From assembly GCA_938017675.1 (NCBI GenBank), contig CALIJB010000017.1, forward strand, positions 1 through 32,040: a DNA stretch of 32,040 nucleotides, in the 5' to 3' direction. A program made the translations under genes and the position numbers. Below are positions 23,424 to 31,673 of the stretch, piece after piece. The notes beneath the pieces are model-generated. The model was given only the letters and a program-made list of their open reading frames with translations, ran no database searches and was not told where the DNA came from. Numbering within the stretch: the first letter of the stretch is position 1; each line of letters starts with the position of its first letter. This stretch comes from an uncultured Candidatus Saccharibacteria bacterium (GTDB lineage: Bacteria > Patescibacteriota > Saccharimonadia > Saccharimonadales > Saccharimonadaceae).

Positions 23424-23918
23424 TTAGATCTTCTTATCCTTAATATCTTTTTTATACCGCAAAAACAAAACCCCGCCCTCACTCTCTTCCATGCGACTGT
23501 AATAGAAACCATTTTTTGCTAAGAAGCTCTGTAGGTCTGGCATTTTCTGGGGTGCTTGTGCTTGTAGTTGGATTGCGCCGAATAATCTCGCTTCTTCCTC
23601 GACTATTTTCATCAGCTGCGTGCCTACTTGCCGGAGTCGATATTTTTCTCGTACGACGATTAGTTCCAAATTTGCTATTTTAGGATCGTTTGAGTCCTGG
23701 CTATAGATAATTGTGCCAACTGGTTTGATGGTATTGCTGCTTTCATCGATGTATCTGGCCAGTGCAGCGGCGTACTCACCCAAGTATAAACGCTGCGTTA
23801 GGTCGGTAGCTGCTTTCATGAAAGCAGCTCGGCCTAGTATGTCTGAAATTGGGCCGCAGATACTGGGCTTGCATAATAGATCAATTATTAATCTCGCCAA
23901 CTTGAGCGTCATGAGCAT
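23424..23918 (-). CDS. GNAT-family N-acetyltransferase (164 aa)
   Basis: Acetyl-CoA-dependent transferase of unknown substrate. VGTIIYSQDS, LELIVVREKYRLRQVGTQLM (motif A with R-x-x-x-G-x-x) and the final FLAKNGFYYSRM strand and helix match the GNAT fold. It follows the large ATPase gene on the same strand with a 46-bp gap and may be co-transcribed. The N-terminus is long for a GNAT, so the true start may be one of the later Met codons (positions 3 or 34). Confidence 0.72.
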   Translation of the reverse strand: MLMTLKLARLIIDLLCKPSICGPISDILGRAAFMKAATDLTQRLYLGEYAAALARYIDESSNTIKPVGTIIYSQDSNDPKIANLELIVVREKYRLRQVGTQLMKIVEEEARLFGAIQLQAQAPQKMPDLQSFLAKNGFYYSRMEESEGGVLFLRYKKDIKDKKI

Positions 23919-23964
23919 GCGGCGTGGTGGCTATTTCTAACGGTAGAGGCATAGCAATGGTTGA

Positions 23965-26742
23965 TTACGAATTGGAAGTAGCTGCCGCTGGAGTTTTACG
24001 CCGGCGGCTGCGAGTGCGTTTGCGCTTTGGCTTGTCGCTAGCGGCTGTATTTACTTTCTCTGTTTCTTCATTAGCGGCGAGTTTGGCTGCTGCATTTGTT
24101 TTCGCGGTGTCATTATCCTTTGCGGCCTTTGGTGTGTCTTTATTGTTTTGACTGTGGTCTATTTGTAGCAGCCCTACTGCGCCTTTGTCAAGTTTGACCG
24201 ATGGTTGTTTGGCAATTGGTTGGGTCTGGTCTTGCGGCTGCTTAGCAGCTTGGCGCGCGGCGCGATCGGCGGCTCGCTGTTCGGGTGTTTTTGGCGGCGT
24301 ATAGGCGGGACCGGGTTTTTTGACGACTAGGTTTTCTGGCGGCAGGATTCGATTGGCGATATCGGCTTCAATATCGCTGCGGTTGCGGCTATAATTATCG
24401 CGCGTCCACTGTATAATCCGGCCGGTGTTATCGTCTTGCGCAGTTGGCAGATTAAGTGTTTTGGCGCTAAAGGCCGGAGCCTTCTCGCCGTTGATGACCA
24501 TGTTGATGATAAAGTTACGGTTATGCATTTGCAGTAGATCATTCGGCTCGAATTGCGGCTCGAATTGTTTGGCGAGAATTGGGCTGTCGTCTGCAGAAAC
24601 ACGGAAGCTAATTACGGTACCGACGTTGCCGAAAACAGCATCGCGAACAGTTTCTTCCATCTGGCTAATGTACTGGTTGGCGACAGTCAGGTTGAGGCCG
24701 TATTTGCGTGCCTCGGATAAAATTGTAGCGAATGAGTCGGTAGCAAAGTTTTGAAACTCGTCGACGTACAGGTAAAACGGCCGGCGATCCTTGATGTCAG
24801 GGATATCGGAGCGGCTCATGGCGGCGAGCTGAATTTTGGTGACCAGAAACGAGCCGAGAATACCGGCGTTATCCTCGCCGATTAGACCCTTGCTCAAATT
24901 GACGACAAGAATCTTGCCTTCATCCATAATCTGTCGGATGTTAAAAGTCGATTTCGGCTGACCAATAATGTTGCGGATGACTGGATTGGCGGTGAAGGCG
25001 CCGACTTTGTTGAGGACTGGCGCGATGGCTTCAGCCTGGAATTTGTCGGTCCAGCTAGCAAACTCGACATTCCAAAATTGCAGTACCACGGTGTCTTTAC
25101 AGTAGCTGAGCGTGTCTTTGCGAAACTTTTTGTCAGTGAGCATGCGAGTAATATCGAGCATGGTAGTCTCGGGCCGGTCTAGTAGCGCTAAAATGGTATA
25201 GCGCAAGATATACTCGAGGCGTGGACCCCAAGAGTCGCCGAACATACGCTTCAGCACGCCGATAACTTCTGATGAGATATTAGTTTTTTGTGACGGATTA
25301 GTGACCTCTAGCGGGTTGAAACCGAGCGGATACTGCGTGTCGGCCGGGTTAAAGTAAACAACATCCTGCAGGCGCGAGCCTGGGATGAAGCGCATGTTAT
25401 TGATAGCAAAGTCGCCGTGCGGATCAATGATAGCATAGCCTTGCCCGTGGAAAATATCGCTGAGGGCAAATAACTCCAGCAAACCGCTCTTCCCTGCTCC
25501 CGTCTGGCCGATGATGTAAACATGGCGCGAGCGGTCGTAGCGCAGCATACCGAATTGATGGTTGATACCGCGAAAATTAGTCATGCCAAAGGCCGAGATA
25601 TTCTCATCATGCGCTGGGTCGCCAGTTAGGACTGGCAACTTCGGCGGCGGTTCGGCGGTTTTTGTGCTAGCCCAGACAATGTTTGGCGTTTCGACATTAG
25701 TGTGCGGCAAATGGTAAACACTGGCGACTTCCTCGATATTCATCAGATAACCGCGGTCAGCAAAGAGGCGGGTCTTGTATTTGGCGAGCGCCTCTTTGGC
25801 GAAGCTATCGTTCGACATCTTAAAGCCGTTGAGATTGGTAGAGTTAAATTGCTTAAAGGTGCCAATGATGCCTTGCATACGTAATTTGGCGTCGCTAGTG
25901 CGCTCACCTAGGTAAGCGACGCGGACTTTGACCTGATAGCCAAGTTTGGTCGCCTTTTTTTCAGCTTCAGATATGCGAGTCTTGTCGCGTTCTGATAATT
26001 CTGGACCGCCGCTGGCGCCTGCTTGCTCGGGCGGTTGCCACAGGGCAGAAAATAGGCCGGCAATCCACTTGCCTATGCCATCAGTACCGAAGAGATTGAA
26101 GCCGCCTGCTTTGACCGATTGAATCCAGGCGTCGGCTTCTTTGTGCCAGCTGTCGGCGACCGGGCGCACTAGCATCTGTATCCAAATTTCTTCGTCGGTA
26201 TCTTCGAGCTTGGCGAGCGTTCCGGTGATGCCAGCTAGCGGGTCAACTTCAAAACTCTGAAAGGTTTTGATCGGTAAAAATTCCTTGTCGGTTAAGGTAA
26301 CTTCTGAAGTATAGACTACGCTGTGGTGGCGTTCGTGAGCGACATAATCTTCTTCGGCCTTATGGATTTGTACTTGCGGGTATTGGGCGTAAATCTGCCC
26401 TTCGACGAAGCTTTGCAGCGATTTCGGCGTCCAAACGTAGAATTGAATCCGCCCGCCCACCGAGGCAATCTCGAAGCTTAGGTGCTCCTGATAGCCATTG
26501 TTAGCTTTCAGCTCGCGGGCATCGCGCAAAATACCATGGAGGCTAGCGAACATTTGCTCGGCGGCCAGCTCAGACTTATCGTTAGTCTTTGGAATCTCTA
26601 GGGTTAACAAGACGCTCTCAACGTTCTTTATTACATCAATACTGCGATAATTGCGCCAAGTTAGATATAACAGCACAATAACCAACGGCCCCCAGACATA
26701 CCATTGCAACAATAGAGCAATAACAGAAGTGATAAATGACAT
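23965..26742 (-). CDS. VirD4/HerA-like type IV secretion-type ATPase, membrane-anchored (925 aa)
   Basis: N-terminal membrane helices (about residues 5-27) precede a large cytosolic part. Walker A GQTGAGKS lies near residue 410 and Walker B FYLYVDEF near 657, followed by LSEARKYGLNLTVANQY, the pattern of TraD/VirD4/HerA-type DNA-pumping or secretion ATPases with a TraM-recognition-like domain. The C-terminal 120 residues are Ala/Lys/Gln-rich and end in a basic RSRRRK tail. Whether it moves DNA or protein, across which membrane, is unknown; other type IV secretion genes are not in the window. The -10 TATAAT ends 12 bp before the ATG. Confidence 0.8.
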   Translation of the reverse strand: MSFITSVIALLLQWYVWGPLVIVLLYLTWRNYRSIDVIKNVESVLLTLEIPKTNDKSELAAEQMFASLHGILRDARELKANNGYQEHLSFEIASVGGRIQFYVWTPKSLQSFVEGQIYAQYPQVQIHKAEEDYVAHERHHSVVYTSEVTLTDKEFLPIKTFQSFEVDPLAGITGTLAKLEDTDEEIWIQMLVRPVADSWHKEADAWIQSVKAGGFNLFGTDGIGKWIAGLFSALWQPPEQAGASGGPELSERDKTRISEAEKKATKLGYQVKVRVAYLGERTSDAKLRMQGIIGTFKQFNSTNLNGFKMSNDSFAKEALAKYKTRLFADRGYLMNIEEVASVYHLPHTNVETPNIVWASTKTAEPPPKLPVLTGDPAHDENISAFGMTNFRGINHQFGMLRYDRSRHVYIIGQTGAGKSGLLELFALSDIFHGQGYAIIDPHGDFAINNMRFIPGSRLQDVVYFNPADTQYPLGFNPLEVTNPSQKTNISSEVIGVLKRMFGDSWGPRLEYILRYTILALLDRPETTMLDITRMLTDKKFRKDTLSYCKDTVVLQFWNVEFASWTDKFQAEAIAPVLNKVGAFTANPVIRNIIGQPKSTFNIRQIMDEGKILVVNLSKGLIGEDNAGILGSFLVTKIQLAAMSRSDIPDIKDRRPFYLYVDEFQNFATDSFATILSEARKYGLNLTVANQYISQMEETVRDAVFGNVGTVISFRVSADDSPILAKQFEPQFEPNDLLQMHNRNFIINMVINGEKAPAFSAKTLNLPTAQDDNTGRIIQWTRDNYSRNRSDIEADIANRILPPENLVVKKPGPAYTPPKTPEQRAADRAARQAAKQPQDQTQPIAKQPSVKLDKGAVGLLQIDHSQNNKDTPKAAKDNDTAKTNAAAKLAANEETEKVNTAASDKPKRKRTRSRRRKTPAAATSNS

Positions 26743-26754
26743 AGCTATACTTTC

Positions 26755-26760
26755 ATTATA
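26755..26760 (-). promoter_or_regulatory. -10 box upstream of the VirD4/HerA-like gene
   Basis: TATAAT on the - strand, 12 bp before ATG 26742, giving a leader of about 5 nt. Confidence 0.45.
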
Positions 26761-26807
26761 TCATACCTCTGTTATTTTTGCAAGATTAAGCGGAATCCGC
26801 AGATAGA

Positions 26808-27863
26808 TTATTGCTGTGGTTCGGCGATGGTGTAAGTCGCTTTAGCGACGCGCTTGAACATCGATTTGCTTTGCAGATTGAGCAGAATAGTTGTTTCTTT
26901 GACTTGGCGGCTCTTGAGCACGCGCCTGACGATTTCGTCGCGGTGAAGCGGTTCGCCTGCCTTGCGCAAAATATCAGCAATAATATCTGAAACTGTGCCT
27001 TTGCTATAGCCCCAGCTGTCGAGGGCGTAAATACCGCGGCCGATTAGGACGAAGCGTTTGTCTTTGATAAGTTCGTTGTGGATAGCTTGAGTGGTAACGT
27101 TTCTGCGCTTGAAGTCGCTTTCCTTGATGGCTTTAGAAATGTCGGAGAAGTGCATCGGCTTGCCATTGCCTGCCAAAATGACGTAGATTTTATCGCGGAT
27201 GTTTTTAGGATTGACGGTTGGCCACTTGGCCAGGCCCCAAACGTCTTTGAGATTGGCTAGTTTTTTGGATAAGCTGGCCAGGCCGCGGATCTGGGACGGG
27301 CTTTCGAAAGTTAGCATACTATGCAGGCTTTCGATGTCGATTGGTTGGCCGTGGTTTTTGATAGTTTTAACGATACTGTCGATATCGCCGCGGATTTTCT
27401 TCTCATTACCGTTTTCGGCGATACTGATGCCCTGGTGGTAATTGTCGGTTTCGTTGATTATAACGAAGCGCGGCGACAGCTCGCCGATAAAGGCAATGTG
27501 AGCTCGGGTATTATTGGAAGCTTTGTCTTTCGAGAGGCGGTTGGCGACGTCTTGGACGCGGCCGACGCGGCCGTTTTCGGAAAGATCGCGGATAATTAGG
27601 CGCTCGGCGTCGCTAATGGCGGGGATTTTGCCGTCGGCGGCAGCGGTTTTGAGGCGGGCTAAGATGGCTTTTTCGAGTTGGCGGACACGTTCGCGGGTGA
27701 TACCGAGCAGTTCGCCAATTTGCTCAAGCGTTTCCCGGCGTTCATATAGACCGAAACGGCGCGTGATAATTTCGCGTTCGCGCTCTTGGTCTATAGTCTT
27801 AAGAATATCCTCAATTGCTGTCTTGATAGTCTCCACAGCAGGTGTACCGGTAGTTTCGGTCAT
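26808..27863 (-). CDS. Sigma-70 region 4-like HTH fused to a HARE-HTH domain (351 aa)
   Basis: Residues about 25-70 match sigma factor region 4: EREREIITRRFGLYE, then TLEQIGELLGITRERVRQLE, the -35-reading helix-turn-helix. Regions 1-3 are absent, so it is not a sigma factor. A C-terminal segment (about 225-310; VILAGNGKPMHFSDISKAIK then KRFVLIGRGIYAL) resembles the HARE-HTH domain found in RNA polymerase delta subunit (RpoE) and chromatin-linked proteins. It may therefore modify RNA polymerase or transcription globally. It has a consensus promoter, a leader of about 70 nt and an AAGGATAAGGAT ribosome site. The ATPase gene follows 65 bp later. Confidence 0.75.
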   Translation of the reverse strand: MTETTGTPAVETIKTAIEDILKTIDQEREREIITRRFGLYERRETLEQIGELLGITRERVRQLEKAILARLKTAAADGKIPAISDAERLIIRDLSENGRVGRVQDVANRLSKDKASNNTRAHIAFIGELSPRFVIINETDNYHQGISIAENGNEKKIRGDIDSIVKTIKNHGQPIDIESLHSMLTFESPSQIRGLASLSKKLANLKDVWGLAKWPTVNPKNIRDKIYVILAGNGKPMHFSDISKAIKESDFKRRNVTTQAIHNELIKDKRFVLIGRGIYALDSWGYSKGTVSDIIADILRKAGEPLHRDEIVRRVLKSRQVKETTILLNLQSKSMFKRVAKATYTIAEPQQ

Positions 27864-27938
27864 GCGATCCTTATCCTTTTATCTCCACTCCCCGCCCCTC
27901 GAGAGTGATTTTAGTTTGATATCGTAATTTCGTATCTG

Positions 27939-27967
27939 ATTATAATACATAGTAGTTAGATTGTCAA
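27939..27967 (-). promoter_or_regulatory. Perfect consensus promoter of the sigma/HARE gene
   Basis: On the - strand TTGACA (27967-27962), 17 bp, TATAAT (27944-27939). Start of transcription near 27932, leaving a leader of about 70 nt. Confidence 0.85.
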
Positions 27968-28203
27968 ATCAAATACTAACTAGTTATATTGTATCACAAT
28001 ATAGACGCTTATGGTAAATACTTTTTTGCTACTTTTTTTAATAAAGAATAATGTCTAGGCTAACAATAATACCTATTTTTGTCAAAGTTTAAGGTGTTAA
28101 GGCGGTATCGATGCTGGTTAATCTAACGGTTTATCACAAAATATAATTGTTTATTGAGCAAAGCTTATTCAAAAACCAATGAATAATTAGCTGATTAAAC
28201 AGC

Positions 28204-29193
28204 TTAATCATTGTCTAATAATATCTGGACTTTTTCTGGCGTGGTTTGCGCCTGAGTTTCTGACTGGTCGTTGTTGATATGCTTGAGGGCGAACAGTGTA
28301 AGTGTGCGGCGAATTTCGTCGCTGGTCGGTTTGGTACTGCGTCCACTGTCGTCGAAGCCGTGGCCGGCATTGGCAACGCGAATAAAGCGGCTGCTCGGCT
28401 GGTAGGCCAAGATACGCTGGTAGAACTTGTAAGCTTGCTCAATCGACACAATACTGTCTTTGGTGCCGTGGAAAAACAAAAACGGCGGCGGCGTTTTGGT
28501 AATCGGTTGGTACAGCGGGCTGGCGACGCGGGCAGTATCGACATTGCGGGTGCCGAGGAATTTGTAAGCATTTGGGTTGCGCTTGGTGCGCTGTAATTGG
28601 TTGACCAGGTCGGTGGTGCCATAAAAACTGATCACGCCGCGGACAGTAATTGGGCTGTCTTGGCGAGTTAAGACGTAGTCGATAGCCAAGAGCCCGCCAG
28701 CGCTGTCGCCAAAAAGAATTACATTGTTGGTGTCGATGTCATAAGAGCTGGCGAGTTTGGCGATGGTATCGATAGCGCAGGCAACGTCGTTATTTTGTGT
28801 CGGATAATGGTATTTGGGCGCTAGGCGGTAGTTGACCGAGGCGACCGCAAAACCAGCCGCCGTCAAGCTAGAACCGTAATAGTCAAGCAGCGAATTGCGC
28901 TTATCACCCTTATGCCAGCCGCCGCCGTGGATATAAATAACTAGCGGGTACGGTGTTGTATGAGTATTAAGCAAGCTGTTGATTGGCGTGTACAAATCAA
29001 ACTTCTGCTTGTCTTGGCCGGCGCAATACGGAATATCAGAGTCGACATTAGCGACATTGCCTAGACGTGGATGGTTATCGGTGCGGTACGACCTGTGAAC
29101 ATTTAGCGAGAAGACAACGATAATCATTACTACGAGCAGCAAAATCATCATCCAGCGGCGGACACGTCGGACTTGTTGGAGTTTGATTGCCAT
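28204..29193 (-). CDS. Membrane-anchored alpha/beta hydrolase, esterase/lipase type (329 aa)
   Basis: Residues about 13-30 form a membrane helix (RWMMILLLVVMIIVVFSL), probably anchoring the catalytic domain outside the cell membrane. HGGGWHKGDKRN is the HGGG oxyanion-hole motif of the hormone-sensitive-lipase/carboxylesterase type; GDSAGG (about 163-168) holds the nucleophile Ser; FHGTKDSIV and NAGHGFDD hold the Asp and His. The triad is complete. The substrate is unknown; acyl esters of lipids or cell-surface glycans are plausible. ATG 29193 lies 2 bp after the topA stop, so it is co-transcribed with topA. Confidence 0.85.
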   Translation of the reverse strand: MAIKLQQVRRVRRWMMILLLVVMIIVVFSLNVHRSYRTDNHPRLGNVANVDSDIPYCAGQDKQKFDLYTPINSLLNTHTTPYPLVIYIHGGGWHKGDKRNSLLDYYGSSLTAAGFAVASVNYRLAPKYHYPTQNNDVACAIDTIAKLASSYDIDTNNVILFGDSAGGLLAIDYVLTRQDSPITVRGVISFYGTTDLVNQLQRTKRNPNAYKFLGTRNVDTARVASPLYQPITKTPPPFLFFHGTKDSIVSIEQAYKFYQRILAYQPSSRFIRVANAGHGFDDSGRSTKPTSDEIRRTLTLFALKHINNDQSETQAQTTPEKVQILLDND

Positions 29194-29195
29194 GC

Positions 29196-31538
29196 TTACT
29201 TCTTTCGCCGTATTTGGCGCCGCGCCGACCTTTTTTGCGGGGCGTTAGCGAGCAATTCTACTGCTTGGTCGCGAGTGATATCTTTGGGATCGGTGTCTTT
29301 GGGAATCTTGGCGTTTTTGCTACCGTCGGTAACGTATGGACCGAAGCGGCCGTTGAGTACCTTGATGCCGTCGCCAAAGTCAGCGATATTTTTCTCAGCT
29401 TCGGCTTTGAGCTTGGCGGCGTATAGTTCGCGTGCTTGCTCTTGGGTGACTTCGCGCGGGTCGATATCTTTCAGGCTGACGTAGAGTTTACCGATTTGAA
29501 TATATGGCCCGAAGCGGCCGACGTTAGCCTTGATATCTTGCCCGTCCTCGGTTTGGCCGACTAGGCGCGGCAGCTCGAAAGCACGCAAAGCTTGTTCTAG
29601 GGTGACGGTTTCAATCTTGGTGCCTTTAGGTAGCGGCGCGAATTGCGGTTTGTCGGCTTTATCGTCGCTGGAGCCGAGCTGCAGCATTGGTCCGAAGCGG
29701 CCGAAGCGAGCAATAATTGGTTTGCCAGATTTCGGATCAACGCCGACTTCTCTGTTGGCGCCGACAGTTCGGCGGTCAATATTGCCAGATTGCTCAATCA
29801 GCGCGTGGAATGGCGCGTAGAATTTCTCGAGCATGGTGTTGCGCGCCAAGCGGTCACCGGCAATATCGTCGAAGTCTTTCTCGACGTCGGCGGTGAAACC
29901 ATAATCAACGACGCGGTCGAAATGGTCGGTTAAAAAGCCGCTAATCAGCTCGCCGGCTGGTGTCGGCACGAGCTTGCCTTTGTTAGAGCCGGTCTTTTCT
30001 TGGATAATCTCGCGCTCGATCTTATTGTCGATAAGTTGCAATAAGATAACATCGCGCGGTACGCCCTCGGAATCGCCTTTTTCGGCGTAGCCGCGGGTTT
30101 GAATGGTATTCATGATAGTAGCGTAGGTGCTTGGCCGGCCGATGCCGAGCTCTTCAAGCTTTTTGACTAGCGTACCTTCGGTATAACGGGCTGGCGGCCG
30201 GGCGAAAACTTGGCGGGCTTCGACGCTGTGGCGCTGGAGTTGGTCGCCAGATTTGACATTTGGCAAAATTGTGTCATCTTTACCGCCGCCATAAACGCGT
30301 AGGAAACCGTCGAACAGGACGACTTGACCCTTGGCCTCAAAGACGAGCTTGTCGTTGGTTTTACTTGAGTTATTTTGCTTTCCCCCGTCGTTAATACTAA
30401 TTGTAATTGTCGTGTTCTCTAGCTTGGCTGGCGCCATTTGGCTGGCCAGCGTACGCCGGCGGATGAGGTCATAGAGGCGCTGGTCGTAGTCGCTGCCGCT
30501 GACTGATTCGCGGGTAACGTCGGTCGGTCGGATAGCTTCGTGAGCTTCTTGGGCGCCAGCGGATTTAGTTTTGAACTTGCGGACATGCGAATATCCAATG
30601 CCGTATAAGCGTTTGATGTAATCGGCGCTAGCAGCGATGGCCTGGCTCGATAAGTTGACGCTGTCGGTACGCATGTAAGTAATGCGGCCCTCTTGATATA
30701 GTTTTTGGGCGCTGGCCATGGTAGCGCGCGAGCCCATGCCGAGCTTGCTGTTGGCCTCTTGTTGCAGAGTGCTGGTCGTGAACGGCGCGGCTGGGTTGCG
30801 GCTTGACGGGCTTTTACTGATGTCGGTAACGGTGAAAGTGGCGCTAGCCAGCGATTCGAGAAAAGCTCGGGCTGCGTCTTCACTGTCAAAGCGCTGCTTT
30901 AGCTCGGCTTTGAGCTCTTGTTTGCCAGCGGCGAAAATGGCGGTTACTTTGAACTGCGAGCTGCCAGCAAAGGCGTCGATTTCGTGCTCGCGCTCAACTA
31001 GCAGCCGTACTGCCGGGCTTTGGACGCGGCCAGCCGACTTGCCGCCAGGAACTTTCTGCCAGACGACCGGACTAAGCTCGAAACCGACGATGCGGTCGAG
31101 GATTTGCCGGGCTTGCTGTGCTTCAACTAGCTTCATATCGACGGTGCGCGGATGCTTGATTGCCTCCTCGATGGCCGATTTGGTAATTTCGTGAAAAGTA
31201 ATACGCTTGGTGGTCTTGGGATCGAGCTTTAGGACCTCGCACAGATGCCAAGCAATGGCCTCTCCTTCGCGGTCTTCATCGGTGGCTAGCCAGACGTTGG
31301 CCGCGCCGACTGATTTGACGGCTTTCTTTAATTCAGCGATTACTTTTTTCTTTTCCGGGTCGATTTCGTAAGTCGTTTTGAAGCCGTGCTGGATATCAAT
31401 TGGCGGCGTGCCGTCTTTGGTTTTTTTGGCGATAGCGCGAATATGCCCCACGCTTGACAAAACATGAAAATCATTGCCGAGATATTTCTCGATAGTTTTG
31501 GCTTTGGCTGGCGACTCGACGATAACCAGATTCTTCAT
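29196..31538 (-). CDS. topA: DNA topoisomerase I (780 aa)
   Basis: Type IA topoisomerase that relaxes negative supercoils. Toprim motif IVESPAKAKTIEKYLG (residues 5-20) and LATDEDREGEAIAWHL; active-site Tyr near residue 288 in RITYMRTDSVNLSSQAI; the EAHEAIRPT motif is intact. The C-terminus has no Cys4 zinc fingers but carries three FGRFGP/VGRFGP/NGRFGP repeats (toprim_Crpt-type) and ends in a basic RRQIRRKK tail. ATG 31538 is 6 bp from a TATTAT box, another leaderless start. Confidence 0.95.
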   Translation of the reverse strand: MKNLVIVESPAKAKTIEKYLGNDFHVLSSVGHIRAIAKKTKDGTPPIDIQHGFKTTYEIDPEKKKVIAELKKAVKSVGAANVWLATDEDREGEAIAWHLCEVLKLDPKTTKRITFHEITKSAIEEAIKHPRTVDMKLVEAQQARQILDRIVGFELSPVVWQKVPGGKSAGRVQSPAVRLLVEREHEIDAFAGSSQFKVTAIFAAGKQELKAELKQRFDSEDAARAFLESLASATFTVTDISKSPSSRNPAAPFTTSTLQQEANSKLGMGSRATMASAQKLYQEGRITYMRTDSVNLSSQAIAASADYIKRLYGIGYSHVRKFKTKSAGAQEAHEAIRPTDVTRESVSGSDYDQRLYDLIRRRTLASQMAPAKLENTTITISINDGGKQNNSSKTNDKLVFEAKGQVVLFDGFLRVYGGGKDDTILPNVKSGDQLQRHSVEARQVFARPPARYTEGTLVKKLEELGIGRPSTYATIMNTIQTRGYAEKGDSEGVPRDVILLQLIDNKIEREIIQEKTGSNKGKLVPTPAGELISGFLTDHFDRVVDYGFTADVEKDFDDIAGDRLARNTMLEKFYAPFHALIEQSGNIDRRTVGANREVGVDPKSGKPIIARFGRFGPMLQLGSSDDKADKPQFAPLPKGTKIETVTLEQALRAFELPRLVGQTEDGQDIKANVGRFGPYIQIGKLYVSLKDIDPREVTQEQARELYAAKLKAEAEKNIADFGDGIKVLNGRFGPYVTDGSKNAKIPKDTDPKDITRDQAVELLANAPQKRSARRQIRRKK

Positions 31539-31544
31539 ACTTAT

Positions 31545-31550
31545 ATAATA
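31545..31550 (-). promoter_or_regulatory. -10 box for leaderless topA
   Basis: TATTAT on the - strand, 6 bp from ATG 31538. No strong -35. Confidence 0.5.
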
Positions 31551-31610
31551 GTAAACCGATTTGCTGAAAATGCCAAATTTAATGCTTGTTGTCTAGAGTG
31601 ATAAGCCAAA

Positions 31611-31669
31611 GAAAATAGCCCGCCAGATGGGCCTCGCGCCGAGCCTTAGAGCTCTGGCGGGCTATTTTC
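31611..31669. terminator. Strong bidirectional terminator-like hairpin
   Basis: GAAAATAGCCCGCCAGA (31611-31627) and its exact reverse complement (31653-31669) form a 17-bp stem around a 25-nt GC-rich loop. On the - strand the stem ends in ATTTTCTTT, so it should terminate the GC-rich ORF to its right. Confidence 0.8.
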
Positions 31670-31673
31670 TAGC

